From Rugosimonospora africana (GTDB lineage: Bacteria; Actinomycetota; Actinomycetes; Mycobacteriales; Micromonosporaceae), in NCBI RefSeq assembly GCF_016862975.1, contig NZ_BONZ01000082.1:1-64000 (forward strand): a stretch of 64,000 nucleotides of DNA, read 5' to 3'. Position 1 is the first letter of the stretch, and each line of letters starts with the position of its first letter. The notes beneath the pieces were generated by a model. That model ran no database searches and was not told the DNA's origin. It saw only the letters and a program-made list of their open reading frames with translations. Of the stretch, positions 1 through 8,636 are shown in pieces. A program made the translations under genes and the position numbers.

Positions 1-125
1 TCCCCACCAACCAGCCAGTACCCGCAGACCAAGCGACTTCGAGACACGCCGTAGGCGGGCGCAGGCGAACGGGCTGGCGATTTTCGGACGTCATCCCCTG
101 GAACCTCGGGGCTGACAGCCGCGGC

Positions 126-154
126 ACGGGCCCCGACCGGCGGTCGGGGCCCGT
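126..154. terminator. GC-rich hairpin, likely terminator of dacB-like gene
   Basis: The sequence forms a perfect hairpin with 13-bp arms (126-138 and 142-154) and a GGC loop. A short T run follows on the plus strand. It lies 33 bases past the stop of the minus-strand carboxypeptidase gene and can work in both directions, so it may also end an unseen gene to the left. Bases 1-125 show no gene that I can support. Confidence 0.7.
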
Positions 155-187
155 TTCCGCATCACGGCGTCCGGGCACCGATCGTCA

Positions 188-1768
188 TCAGCATGCCTTG
201 ACCCAGGAGCACTCCACCGCGTCGTCCGTGACCGGGGCGTTCCTCGGCGCCCTGGGTACCGCCGCCGGCGTCACGCCATCGGGCGTGGATTTCGCCAGCG
301 TGACGCCGATCGCGTCGAGCAGCGGGGTCACGGCGCCCAGGTAGTTGTTGATGATCGCGGAGAACACCAGCAGCCGCCCGCTCGCGTCGGTGACGTATCC
401 GGACAACGCATTGACGCCGGTCATCGACCCGGTCTTGCCGTGCAGGTTGTTGGCCGCCGGAGTACCAGCCATCCGTGAGCTCAGCGTGCCGCCGACCATC
501 CGGTCGGCCACGCCGGCGATGGGCAGCGCGGAGTACCACGTGCCGAACCACGGCTTGCCCCGCGCGGCGACCAGCAGGTTGGTGATCTGCTGGTTGGTCA
601 GCAGATCCTGGCGGCTGAGCCCGGATCCGTCGACCTGGCGGATCGTGGAGACGTCCACGCCCATCGCGCTCAGCACGGTGTGTTCGGCCGCGATGCCGGC
701 CGACCAGCTGCCGACCCCGGCGACCTTCTGGCCCATCGCCTTGGTCAGCGCCTCGGCGTGAATGTTGTTGGACAGCTTGAGGAACGGCACAAGTAGTTGC
801 GCCAGCGTCATCGACGGGTGGTCGGCCACCTCGTGCGCGCCGGCAGGGGTGGCCTCCTCAGCGGTACGACCAAGGACCTTCACACCGTGCCGGGCCAGCG
901 CGTCACGGAAGACTCCGGCCGCGTACCCGGTCGGGTCCCACACCGCCATCCACTCCTTGTCCGTGGGCACACCCGCGGGTATCGAGCCGGTGACGACCAT
1001 GGTGTCCGTACCGTGGTCGCGGGTCACGTCCAGCGTGTTGGCGCTGCCCGCCGGGCCAGTGGTGGCGCGGTTGTCCACCCGTACCGAGTTGTTCGCCGGC
1101 ACCAGGGTCACGGTCGGCGCGTGTCCGGCCGTGGTACCCGTGGTCTGCACGATCACCGAGCCAGCGTCGTAGTCAGTGTCTGGTGCCAGGGTCAGCGCGG
1201 AGATCTGCGCGGCGTAACTGTACGGCTCGTCATCCCAGGCCCAGTCGGCACCCAGCCGCTGGCTGTCGAAGAAGGTGTCGTCGGCGACCAGGTCGCCGGT
1301 GACCACCCGTACACCGGTCTGGGCGAGCTGCCCGGCAAGTTGGTCGTAGTCGGCGGCGAGCATGGTGGGATCGCCGCCACCCTTGAGGTACACCGAGCCC
1401 GCCAGGACGCTGCCGTACCGCTGGCCGCCGGTGAGCACCTTGGTGTGGAACCGGTAGTCGGTGCCCAGCACCTCCAGTGCCGCGGTCGAGGTGAGCAGCT
1501 TGTCGTTGGAGGCCGGGATCAGCCGCCGGTCGGTGTCGTGCGAGTACAGCACGGTACCCGACGCGGCGTCGCGTACCTGGACGCCGACGCTCGCCCCGTC
1601 CAGCCGGGTGTCGGCAAGGATCTGGTCCAGTGCGGTACTCATGCTGGTGGTGGCGGCGTGCGCCGGAGTGAGGGCGAGCACCACGGGTGCTGTGGTCGCG
1701 ACGACCAGCATCGCGCTTCCGGCCACCAGGGCGGTGCGTAGCCGGGGTAGGTGCATGAAACTCTTCAC
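188..1768 (-). CDS. dacB: D-alanyl-D-alanine carboxypeptidase/endopeptidase, PBP4 family (peptidase S13)
   Basis: This is a secreted penicillin-binding protein of about 526 residues that should trim or cleave peptidoglycan peptide cross-links outside the membrane. All three active-site motifs of the family are visible: S87-N-D-K90 (SxxK), S333-N-N335 (SxN) and K445-T-G447 (KTG). The long insert between the first two motifs is typical of S13 enzymes. The N-terminus has a basic start, a hydrophobic stretch and an AHA cleavage site near residue 37, so it is a signal peptide or anchor. I chose the GTG at 1768 because GGGAG lies 4 bases upstream; the ATG at 1756 has no good ribosome site and the frame stays open up to 1807. 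The gene stands alone, ends in a strong hairpin, and does not obviously relate to the lipid-type operon that follows. Confidence 0.93.
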   Translation of the reverse strand: MKSFMHLPRLRTALVAGSAMLVVATTAPVVLALTPAHAATTSMSTALDQILADTRLDGASVGVQVRDAASGTVLYSHDTDRRLIPASNDKLLTSTAALEVLGTDYRFHTKVLTGGQRYGSVLAGSVYLKGGGDPTMLAADYDQLAGQLAQTGVRVVTGDLVADDTFFDSQRLGADWAWDDEPYSYAAQISALTLAPDTDYDAGSVIVQTTGTTAGHAPTVTLVPANNSVRVDNRATTGPAGSANTLDVTRDHGTDTMVVTGSIPAGVPTDKEWMAVWDPTGYAAGVFRDALARHGVKVLGRTAEEATPAGAHEVADHPSMTLAQLLVPFLKLSNNIHAEALTKAMGQKVAGVGSWSAGIAAEHTVLSAMGVDVSTIRQVDGSGLSRQDLLTNQQITNLLVAARGKPWFGTWYSALPIAGVADRMVGGTLSSRMAGTPAANNLHGKTGSMTGVNALSGYVTDASGRLLVFSAIINNYLGAVTPLLDAIGVTLAKSTPDGVTPAAVPRAPRNAPVTDDAVECSWVKAC

Positions 1769-1885
1769 GGTTCTCCCGTCAAAACGATCGACATAGAGCC
1801 TTAGCAATAGACCTCATGGTCACCAGGCGGCCGGCCGGAGCCGGGGCCATACGATCCGGAGCCACGCGGGACCCACTCCCCCGGG

Positions 1886-2680
1886 TCATCCGAAGGCGGC
1901 CGGACGCCTGTCCAGCAGCGCCGTGACCGCCTCGTGGTGATCCTCCGTGTGGTGGGCGATCGCCTGGTAGGCGGCGGCGAGTTCGAGGTGGCCGCCGAGC
2001 GTGTGGTGCTGGCCCTCGCGAATCAGCTTCTTCGTCATCCGCAGGACGTCCGGCGGGTTCGCGACGATCCGGCCGGCCAGCTCGGTCGCCGCGGGTATGA
2101 GCCGTTCCGGCTCCACGACACGGGAGACGAGTCCCCAGCCCAGCGCGGTGGCGGCGTCGACCCCTTCGCCGGTGAAGGCCATCTCGCAGGCCCGGCTGAG
2201 CCCCACCGCCCGGGGCAGCAGCCAGGCGCCTCCGTCGCCGGGGACGAGACCGACCTTGACGAAGCTCTCGGCGAAGACAGCCGTGTTGGCCGCGATCCGG
2301 ATATCACACATCAGCGCGAGGTCGCAGCCGGCGCCGATGGCCGGGCCGTTGACCGCGGCGATGGTGGGTACCTCGCAGTGGTACAGCGCCAGGGGGATGC
2401 GTTGGATGCCGTGGCGGTAGCCTTCCCGCAGCCGCGCCGGGCCGCCGGCGAACATGCCCGAGCGGTCCCGCATGTGCTTGAGGTTGCCGCCGGAGGAAAA
2501 GGCCGGGCCGGCACCGGTGATGATGACGGCCCGCACGGACGGGTCGCCGTTCGCCTCGGCGACGGCCCGCTCCAGCCCGTCGACCATCTCCGGTTCGGAG
2601 ATGGCATTGCGGGTCTCCGGCCGGTTGAGGGTCAGCGTGAGGATGTGGTGCTCGTGGGATACCAGGATGGGATCGTTCAT
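1886..2680 (-). CDS. Crotonase-superfamily protein with altered catalytic residues
   Basis: The 264-residue product has the enoyl-CoA hydratase/isomerase fold: LNRPETRNA at the N-terminus, an oxyanion-hole segment FSSGGNLKHM and a second oxyanion segment GPAIGAGCDLA. It should bind an acyl-CoA in the cytoplasm. In classical hydratases two glutamates act on water. Here the first position is Asp (GAGCDLA), and the second falls in AESFVKVGLVPGDGG, where the usual PE is replaced by SF. An Asp lies nearby in PGDGG, as in some isomerase-type members such as PaaG. The activity may therefore be isomerisation or another crotonase reaction and not hydration. The start overlaps the stop of the upstream synthetase by one base (TGATG), so the gene is translationally coupled as the last of a three-gene operon. 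Confidence 0.85.
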   Translation of the reverse strand: MNDPILVSHEHHILTLTLNRPETRNAISEPEMVDGLERAVAEANGDPSVRAVIITGAGPAFSSGGNLKHMRDRSGMFAGGPARLREGYRHGIQRIPLALYHCEVPTIAAVNGPAIGAGCDLALMCDIRIAANTAVFAESFVKVGLVPGDGGAWLLPRAVGLSRACEMAFTGEGVDAATALGWGLVSRVVEPERLIPAATELAGRIVANPPDVLRMTKKLIREGQHHTLGGHLELAAAYQAIAHHTEDHHEAVTALLDRRPAAFG

Positions 2681-4923
2681 CAGGAACCTGACCCTTCGGC
2701 GGCGGTGTCGACGACGACGCGAACGTCGACCGGGTGCAGGGTGTCACCGGCGGCGATGACCGGGTTGAGGTCGAGTTCGCGGAGTCCGGGCGTGGTCGCC
2801 ACGAGGTCGCCGACGCGCACCAGGAGTTCGACGAGCCGGTCGCGGTTGACGGCGGCAACGTCGCGGTGGCCGTCGAGCAGCCGGGAAACGGTGGTTTCGT
2901 CGAGCATTTCACGCGCCTCGAGGTGGGTGAGCGGGGCCGCGCGGAACGTCACGTCCCGTACCGCCTCGACCAGGGTGCCGCCCCCGCCGAACGCGACCAC
3001 CGGACCGTAGATCGGGTCGACGGTCGCCCCGACCAGCAGCTCCGTCCCGGTGCCGGCCATCGGTGTGACGAGCACCCCGGTGATGTCGGCCGCGGGCACG
3101 TTCGCCGACACCTCCTCGACCAGTGCGCGGTACTCGTCCGCGGCGCGGTCCGCGGTGACGCACAGCCGGACCCCGCCGACATCCGACTTGTGGACCACCT
3201 GCGGCGAGACGACCTTGAGCGCACACTGCCGGCCGTACCCGGCGACCGCGGCCGCGGCCTGTCCCGCCGAGCCGACGAGCCGCCAGGGGCCCACGTCGAT
3301 GCCGCCCCGCTCGACCAGCCTGCGGGCCGCCGGTTCGTCCAGCACCTGACCGCGGCCGGTGGGGCGGGTCGGGACGTGATGCAGCGCGAGCGTGGAGCGC
3401 TGGTCGGCGGTGTGCAGCCGGCGGCCGCGGCGGTACAGCGCGGCGACGACCCGCACCGCGTGGTCGATCGAGGAGAGCACCCGCACGCCGCCGTCGCGCA
3501 GCATGGCGTGGTTGTACGGCCGGTCGGCGGCATAGCAGCTCTGCACGACCAGCGGGATGCCATGCGCCCCGGCGAGTTCGAGAAGCCGCCCGGCTGTGCG
3601 GTTCTCGCTGTCCCGCAGCCGCGGATCGAACCGCAGGTGGTACCCGCCGAACAAGCCGACCAGCAGGACCAGGCCGACCTGCGGGTCGGACATGAGCGCG
3701 TCCACGGTGTCGGCGAACAGGCTGGGATCGGTGTCGGTGGCGCCCGCGGCGTCGACCGGGTTGGCCAGCGCGGCACCCTCTCCCAGGACGGTCCGCAGCC
3801 GGCGCAGAGTATCCCCGGACAGTTCGGCGAACTCGACCCCGGCCATGGTGAGCGCGTCCGCCGCGAGGGCGGCGTGACCGCCACCGTCGCTGAGCACGGC
3901 GACCCTGGTCCCGGCGGCCATCGGGGGCAGGGTCGCCAGTGCCCCGGCCACCACCGCCAACTCGTCGCTGCGGTCGACCAGTTCGACGCCGGCCTGGCGC
4001 AGGACGGCGGTGGCGACCCGGTCGGATCCGGCGATCGATCCGGTGTGCGAGAGCGCCGCGCGCTGTCCGATCTCGGAGCGGCCGCCGCGCAGCAGCACGA
4101 CCGGCCGGTGCCGGCTGGCCTCGGCCACAGCGACCAGGAAGGCGCGACCGTCCCGGAGTCCCTCGCAGTGCACCGCGATCGCGCCGGTCTGCTCGCGGCG
4201 GGCCAGGTACGAGACGCACTCGTCGTAGCGGACGCCGGCCTGGTTGCCCAGGCCGACGCAGATGTCGAAGCCCGGGCCGCCCAGCTCGCGGTTGTCGGCG
4301 GCCAGCGACAGCAGCATGTTGCCGCTCTGGGCGATCACGCTGATCGGACCGGCGGGCACGTCCGGCAGGCCGACCAGGTTCGCCCCGGTGCCCACGTTGA
4401 GCATTCCGGAGGTGTTGGGTCCGACCACGTGGATGCCGGTCCGGTCGATGACGGCTCGTAGCCGCGCCTCCAGTTCCGCGCCGGCGGCGCCGGATTCCCG
4501 GAAGCCGCTGGCCAGGACCACCGCGCCGGCGACCCCGGCCGCCGCGCACTCGGCTACCACATCGGGCACGAGACGGGCCGGGGTGGCGACCAGTGCCACG
4601 TCGACCGGGTGCCCGATGCCGGCGACCGACCCGGACACGGGCAGCCCGAGGATGCTGTCCGCGTGCGGGTTGACCGGATATACCGGGTACGGGTAACCGG
4701 CCGCGAGCAGTGCCCGGATGGCCTGGTGGCCCCGCTTCGCGGGGTCGGCCGAGGCGCCGACGACCGCGATCGACCGCGGGTCGAACAGCCGGTCGAACCC
4801 GTCCCGCGCGGTCGGGCGGGTCGGGTCGCTTCCGGCCGGATCGCCTCCGGTCGGATCGGGCGCGGGCGCGGGTGATCCGGCCGCCGGAGTCGCTCTGGCG
4901 GCGTCGATCGTCATGCCGCTCAC
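2680..4923 (-). CDS. Acetate--CoA ligase (ADP-forming) family acyl-CoA synthetase
   Basis: This 747-residue single-chain enzyme would activate a carboxylic acid to its CoA thioester, or run in reverse to make ATP. From the N-terminus it has a CoA-binding Rossmann domain (about 45-170, with SIAVVGASADPAKRGH and PVNPHADSILG), a succinyl-CoA-ligase-like flavodoxin region carrying the likely phospho-histidine H293 in SHTGSIAG, and a C-terminal ATP-grasp domain (about 520-740). The GTG at 4923 overlaps the preceding stop (GTGA). An ATG at 4914 is an alternative start. It sits between two crotonases, which implies a short catabolic route for an acyl-CoA substrate. The substrate cannot be read from the sequence. 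Proteins of this type with fused alpha and beta subunits are common in actinomycete acid catabolism. Confidence 0.9.
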   Translation of the reverse strand: MSGMTIDAARATPAAGSPAPAPDPTGGDPAGSDPTRPTARDGFDRLFDPRSIAVVGASADPAKRGHQAIRALLAAGYPYPVYPVNPHADSILGLPVSGSVAGIGHPVDVALVATPARLVPDVVAECAAAGVAGAVVLASGFRESGAAGAELEARLRAVIDRTGIHVVGPNTSGMLNVGTGANLVGLPDVPAGPISVIAQSGNMLLSLAADNRELGGPGFDICVGLGNQAGVRYDECVSYLARREQTGAIAVHCEGLRDGRAFLVAVAEASRHRPVVLLRGGRSEIGQRAALSHTGSIAGSDRVATAVLRQAGVELVDRSDELAVVAGALATLPPMAAGTRVAVLSDGGGHAALAADALTMAGVEFAELSGDTLRRLRTVLGEGAALANPVDAAGATDTDPSLFADTVDALMSDPQVGLVLLVGLFGGYHLRFDPRLRDSENRTAGRLLELAGAHGIPLVVQSCYAADRPYNHAMLRDGGVRVLSSIDHAVRVVAALYRRGRRLHTADQRSTLALHHVPTRPTGRGQVLDEPAARRLVERGGIDVGPWRLVGSAGQAAAAVAGYGRQCALKVVSPQVVHKSDVGGVRLCVTADRAADEYRALVEEVSANVPAADITGVLVTPMAGTGTELLVGATVDPIYGPVVAFGGGGTLVEAVRDVTFRAAPLTHLEAREMLDETTVSRLLDGHRDVAAVNRDRLVELLVRVGDLVATTPGLRELDLNPVIAAGDTLHPVDVRVVVDTAAEGSGS

Positions 4924-5693
4924 CGTCCCTGGAACACCGGTTCGCGGCGCTCGGCGAAGGCCGCGACGCCCTCCGCCCAGTCCTCGGTCTGCATCATCGC
5001 GAGCAGGTCGGTGGCCTCGTCACCCAGTGCGTCGCCGAGCGAGGCCGATCGGTTGAGGGCGGCCTTCATCCGGGCCAGCGGCAGTGGCGCCTTGCGCGCG
5101 AGCCGGTGGGCTAGTTCGTCGGCGGCCTCGTCGAGATCCTCGGCGCGGGGCGCCGCGGTCGCCAGTCCCCACGCGAGCGCCTGCCGCCCGGTGAAGCGCT
5201 CACCGACGATGAGCAGCTCGGTGGCCCGCCGTAGCCCGACGAGACGCGGCAGGCGGTGGGTCACGCCGCCGCCTACGAAGGTGCCGATGGAGACCTCGGG
5301 GAACCCCATCATCGCGTCCTCCGCGACGAGCAGGAAGTCGGCGCTGACCGCCAGCTCGGCGCCCGCACCCAACGCGTAACCCCGCACCGCCGCGATTACC
5401 GGGGTGGCCATCGTCTGGATCCGCTCGCACACCCGCTGCCCGAGATCGACGTACGCGGCCAGGTCGGCCTGGCTCCGAGTGCCGGCGGAGTGGGCCTTGA
5501 GGTCGGCACCCACACAGAAGGCCCGCCCCTGCCCGGTCAGCACCACGGCGCGTACGCCCGGGTCGGCGTCCGCGACGGACAGGTGCTCCATCAGCTGGCC
5601 GTAGAGCGCCTCGTTCACGGCGTTCAGCCGGTCCGGTCGGTTCAGCGTCAACCGCACCACCGCATCGGCGCGCGCGACAAGTACCTCGCTCAT
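4920..5693 (-). CDS. Enoyl-CoA hydratase/isomerase family protein
   Basis: The product has 257 residues, a standard crotonase length. Unlike the crotonase at the other end of the operon, it keeps both catalytic glutamates: one in GAGAELAVSADF and one in MGFPEVSIGTFVGGG. The oxyanion-hole motifs are GRAFCVGADLK and the AVRGYALGAG segment. It is therefore a good candidate for a true hydratase acting on a 2-enoyl-CoA. It is the first gene of the operon, and its start at 5693 lies 118 bases downstream of the end of the RpiR-type regulator gene. TTGC/GCAA repeats similar to those between the regulator and the permease lie in front of it, which suggests shared control. The substrate is unknown. The gene is followed by the ADP-forming synthetase with a 4-base overlap. 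Confidence 0.88.
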   Translation of the reverse strand: MSEVLVARADAVVRLTLNRPDRLNAVNEALYGQLMEHLSVADADPGVRAVVLTGQGRAFCVGADLKAHSAGTRSQADLAAYVDLGQRVCERIQTMATPVIAAVRGYALGAGAELAVSADFLLVAEDAMMGFPEVSIGTFVGGGVTHRLPRLVGLRRATELLIVGERFTGRQALAWGLATAAPRAEDLDEAADELAHRLARKAPLPLARMKAALNRSASLGDALGDEATDLLAMMQTEDWAEGVAAFAERREPVFQGR

Positions 5694-5771
5694 CGTTGTC
5701 GATCCCCCTCAAAGTACGCCGCGGTCCCGCGCGCAGCCGCCGGGAAGGGCGCGCACCCGGCCGCCCTCAGT

Positions 5772-5797
5772 CTTGTGCAAGCCGGGTTGCGTAGCAA
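5772..5797. promoter_or_regulatory. Putative operator half-sites before the acyl-CoA operon
   Basis: Two small inverted repeats sit about 80-100 bases upstream of the crotonase start: CTTG-TG-CAAG (5772-5781) and TTGC-GTA-GCAA (5787-5797). The second contains the TTGCGT half-site that recurs in the larger palindromes at 6857-7029. This links the operon to the neighbouring RpiR-type regulator, by inference only. Confidence 0.4.
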
Positions 5798-5811
5798 GGG
5801 TCAATCGGCAA

Positions 5812-6804
5812 CTACGGTTGTGCGCGCTTCCGCCCGGACGCCGCGCGGCGCGACCCACGCGATCCGGGCCGGTCCGACGGGTTCTCACGAGCGCCGGGCA
5901 GATCCGCCGGCACCGGACCGGGCAGGACCGGAGCGCTCTCGGCATAGACGCCGAACGCGTCGAGCAGGCTCTCGTCGGTGAGCAATTCCGCGCGGGTACT
6001 GGTGCCCCGGCGCACCGCCACGGCCGTGGTCAGCGCCTGGGTCACCGAGGTGAAGGCCGACAGCGAGCGCAGGATGGTGACCCCACCGGTCTCGACATAG
6101 AACGCGATGTCGGCGGCGGCCGCGAGTGGCGACGACGGGTCGTCGGTGAGCGCGATGGTCTGCACGCCGCCGCGCCGCGCGTGGTCGAGAACGCGCACGG
6201 TGTCGGCGGTGTACCGGCGGATGCCCACCACCACGAGCACGTCGCCGGGACCGATGTCCCGCAGGTCGTCGACGAGCAGGCCGGGCACGGCGCCGATCTG
6301 GCGGACCCTCGGGCGCACCATGTGCAGCAGGTAGGACGCCAGATGGGCCACCGAGAAACACTTGCGCAGCCCGAGAACGTGTACCGACGCGGCGTCCGCG
6401 AGCAACTCGACGGCCCGCTCCCAGGCCGCGTGGTCGATCCGGGCGAACGTACGGGTCAGGTTCCGGCTGTCGTGCTCGACGACCGCACTGAACAGTTCCC
6501 CGGTAGCGGTGTGCTGCTGCGCGTGCTCCAGCCGCCGTACCAACTGGGCGTCCGAGGCCAGTTGCTGTCGGCACAGGCCGACCAGCGCCGGATAGCCCGA
6601 CAGGCCGAACAGGGTCGCGAAGCGCACCAGCGACGACTCGTGAACCTCGGCCACCCGCGCCGTTTCCGCGATCGTCCGGAACGCCGTACCCTCCGGGTCG
6701 TCGAGCAGCACCTTCGCGATGCGCTGCTGGCCGGCGGCCAGCTTGGGCAACTGCTGCTGGAGCAGCACGCGCAGCTCCGCGTAGGTCTGTGGGACATCGG
6801 CCAT
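5812..6804 (-). CDS. MurR/RpiR family transcriptional regulator (HTH_6 + SIS)
   Basis: The 330-residue product has an N-terminal helix-turn-helix of the RpiR type (about residues 1-80, with LPKLAAGQQRIAKVLLDD and VHESSLVRFATLFGLSGY). A C-terminal SIS domain follows (about 120-260, with VHVLGLRKCFSVAHLASYL and VLVVVGIRRYTADTVRV) that normally senses a phosphosugar or a related metabolite. I chose the ATG at 6804 because GAGAGG lies in front of it and the RpiR family starts there; the frame runs open to 6957. The gene lies between the acyl-CoA operon (same strand, downstream) and a divergent amino-acid permease. Palindromes with TTGCGT half-sites stand in front of both the regulator and the permease. 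It probably controls both, but the inducer is unknown. Confidence 0.9.
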   Translation of the reverse strand: MADVPQTYAELRVLLQQQLPKLAAGQQRIAKVLLDDPEGTAFRTIAETARVAEVHESSLVRFATLFGLSGYPALVGLCRQQLASDAQLVRRLEHAQQHTATGELFSAVVEHDSRNLTRTFARIDHAAWERAVELLADAASVHVLGLRKCFSVAHLASYLLHMVRPRVRQIGAVPGLLVDDLRDIGPGDVLVVVGIRRYTADTVRVLDHARRGGVQTIALTDDPSSPLAAAADIAFYVETGGVTILRSLSAFTSVTQALTTAVAVRRGTSTRAELLTDESLLDAFGVYAESAPVLPGPVPADLPGARENPSDRPGSRGSRRAASGRKRAQP

Positions 6805-6856
6805 GGCCAGCACCTCTCGCCGGGTGGGGCGGCGGCTGGGCACCGGCCACGCTCCA

Positions 6857-6878
6857 TGACGCAACGCTAGTTGCGTGA
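6857..6878. promoter_or_regulatory. Palindromic operator A (regulator side)
   Basis: The 22-bp site is TGACGCAAC-GCTA-GTTGCGTGA. The inner 7-bp arms ACGCAAC/GTTGCGT are perfect with a 4-bp spacer. It lies 53 bases before the regulator start, a fitting place for autoregulation. The same architecture recurs at 7008-7029. Confidence 0.65.
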
Positions 6879-6990
6879 CCCGAAAGCCAGCAACCAGACG
6901 GGACGGCGGGCTCCGCCGCGGCCCGCGAACCGGGGCGAGTGCCGCCAGCATTTGCACATTGCACGAAAACGGGCGCTTGACCGAACCCGA

Positions 6991-7029
6991 CTTGCGTACG
7001 CAAGCTGTGACGCAACTCTAATTGAGTCA
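6991..7029. promoter_or_regulatory. Palindromic operators B and C (permease side)
   Basis: Two sites lie side by side in front of the permease. Site B, CTTGCGTACGCAAG (6991-7004), is a perfect 14-bp palindrome. Site C, TGACGCAAC-TCTA-ATTGAGTCA (7008-7029), has the same 22-bp layout as site A, with 7 of 9 arm positions matching. Site C ends 45 bases before the permease ATG. Together with site A this is a likely binding array for the RpiR-type protein. Confidence 0.6.
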
Positions 7030-7074
7030 ACCGTCACATCTCACTCGACTCCCTGCCGGTCCGGAGGTATATCC

Positions 7075-8523
7075 ATGGCCGTTCAGCTTCCGCCCGCACC
7101 ACCACCCGAAACAATGTCGACCGAGCCGGAGCCGCGACGCGGGCTCCGCCCGGCCCTCAGCAGCCGCCAGCTCACGATGATCGGACTCGGCGGCGTGATC
7201 GGCGCCGGCCTGTTCGTGGGCAGCGGCAAGGCGATCCACTCGACCGGACCCGGCGTCGTCTTCGCCTACGCCGCGATCGGCGTGCTGATCGTCCTGGTCA
7301 TGCGCATGCTCGCCGAACTCGCGGTCGCTTCGCCCGAGACCGGTTCCTTCTCCGCCTACGCCACCCGTGAACTCGGAACCTGGGCCGGACTGGCCGTCGG
7401 ATGGCTCTACGCGTACCACTGGTGCATCGTCGTGGCCTTCGAAGCCATCGCCGGGGCCGCCATCGCCCACAAACTCGTCCCCGGCGTGCCCACCTGGCTG
7501 GCCGCCCTCGTCTTCATGGCCGTCCTGACCGGGGTGAACCTCGCCGCGGTCAGGGCGTTCGGCCGCTTCGAGTACTGGTTCGCGCTCATCAAAATCACCG
7601 CGATCGTGCTGTTCCTCGTGGTCGGCATCATCGCGATCGTCGGCCTGCTGCCGAACGTCTCGGCCCCCGGCCTGACCAACCTCACCGGCCACGGCGGCCT
7701 GCTGCCGCACGGCTGGACGCCCGTGCTCCCCGCCCTGCTCACCATCTTCTTCTCCTACTTCGGCACCGAACTGGTGACCGTGGCGGCCGGCGAGTCGGTC
7801 GACGCGGCCAAGACCGTACGGCGCAGCATCCGCAGCGTGGCCTGGCGCATCATCGTCTTCTACGTCGGCTCGATCGCGGTCGTGGTGACCCTGCTGCCGG
7901 CCTCGTCCGCCGAGGTGACCGCGAGCCCGTACGCCGCCGTACTCGCCCATCTGCACGTCCGCGGCGGATCCACGGTGATGAACCTGATTGTGCTCACCGC
8001 GGTGCTGTCCTGCCTGAACTCGGGCATCTACTCGTCCTCACGCATGACGTACTCGATGGCTCGCCGCGGCGAGGCGCCAGCCGCGCTGGGCCTGGTCAAC
8101 TCCGCCGGGGTACCGGCCCGGGCCGTGCTGGTCGCCTCCGGGGCCGGGTTCATCGCCGTACTCGCGAACTACTTCCTGCCCACCGATGAGGTGTTCACGT
8201 TCCTGCTCAACTCCTCCGGCGCGGTCGCGGTGGTGGTTTACCTGTGTGTCGCGGCGACCCAGATCGCCGGGCGCCGCCGGCTCGGTGCGGAGGGCAGCGC
8301 GGCGTTGCCGGTCAAGATGTGGGCGTTCCCGTACCTGTCGGTGTTCGTGGTGCTGGCCCTGATCGCGGTACTGGTAGGGATGGCCTTCTCCCCGGCGAGC
8401 CACCAGCCCCTGATCCTCACCTCCGTGGTCACCGTCGTCGCAGTCATCGCCGGGTTGGTGTGGCAGCGCCGCGGCAATGCCGGTTCCGAGGCACCGGCCG
8501 CGGCCACTGTCCCGGCCGAGTGA
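7075..8523 (+). CDS. APC-family amino acid permease
   Basis: The 482-residue membrane protein is an amino-acid/proton symporter of the APC superfamily (AnsP/GabP/CycA-like) with about 12 transmembrane helices. The first helix carries the family signature MIGLGGVIGAGLFVGSGKAI, and helix 6 carries FFSYFGTELVTVAAGES. The start ATG at 7075 follows CCGGAGGTATATCC, a strong ribosome site; the frame is open upstream but has no such site. It is transcribed divergently from the RpiR-type regulator, with two palindromes in its promoter region. The pairing with crotonases and an ADP-forming CoA ligase suggests import of an amino acid or amine that is broken down through CoA esters. The substrate is not deducible. 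A strong hairpin follows the gene. Confidence 0.92.
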   Translation: MAVQLPPAPPPETMSTEPEPRRGLRPALSSRQLTMIGLGGVIGAGLFVGSGKAIHSTGPGVVFAYAAIGVLIVLVMRMLAELAVASPETGSFSAYATRELGTWAGLAVGWLYAYHWCIVVAFEAIAGAAIAHKLVPGVPTWLAALVFMAVLTGVNLAAVRAFGRFEYWFALIKITAIVLFLVVGIIAIVGLLPNVSAPGLTNLTGHGGLLPHGWTPVLPALLTIFFSYFGTELVTVAAGESVDAAKTVRRSIRSVAWRIIVFYVGSIAVVVTLLPASSAEVTASPYAAVLAHLHVRGGSTVMNLIVLTAVLSCLNSGIYSSSRMTYSMARRGEAPAALGLVNSAGVPARAVLVASGAGFIAVLANYFLPTDEVFTFLLNSSGAVAVVVYLCVAATQIAGRRRLGAEGSAALPVKMWAFPYLSVFVVLALIAVLVGMAFSPASHQPLILTSVVTVVAVIAGLVWQRRGNAGSEAPAAATVPAE

Positions 8524-8581
8524 CCATCCGGCGCATGCCGCGCCGCCGGTGACCGTGCCGCCTCGGGCCGGCCGCCGACGA

Positions 8582-8614
8582 GGGCCCGGGAGGGTGTTCC
8601 CGCCTCCCGGGCCC
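8582..8614 (+). terminator. Strong hairpin after permease gene
   Basis: Perfect 12-bp arms GGGCCCGGGAGG (8582-8593) and CCTCCCGGGCCC (8603-8614) flank a 9-base loop, 59 bases after the permease stop. No T run follows, as is usual in high-GC actinomycetes. Confidence 0.8.
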
Positions 8615-8636
8615 GCACGTGCGCATTGCTTCTTCC

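Noticed and set aside
1-20. TCCCCACCA at the window start as the CCA end of a tmRNA or tRNA
   Set aside because: Only nine bases are visible and no cloverleaf partner can be checked; the following 100 bases show no RNA-gene structure I can support.
2734-4461. Long plus-strand open frame opposite the acyl-CoA synthetase gene
   Set aside because: It is antisense to well-supported domains and its composition shows no protein motifs.
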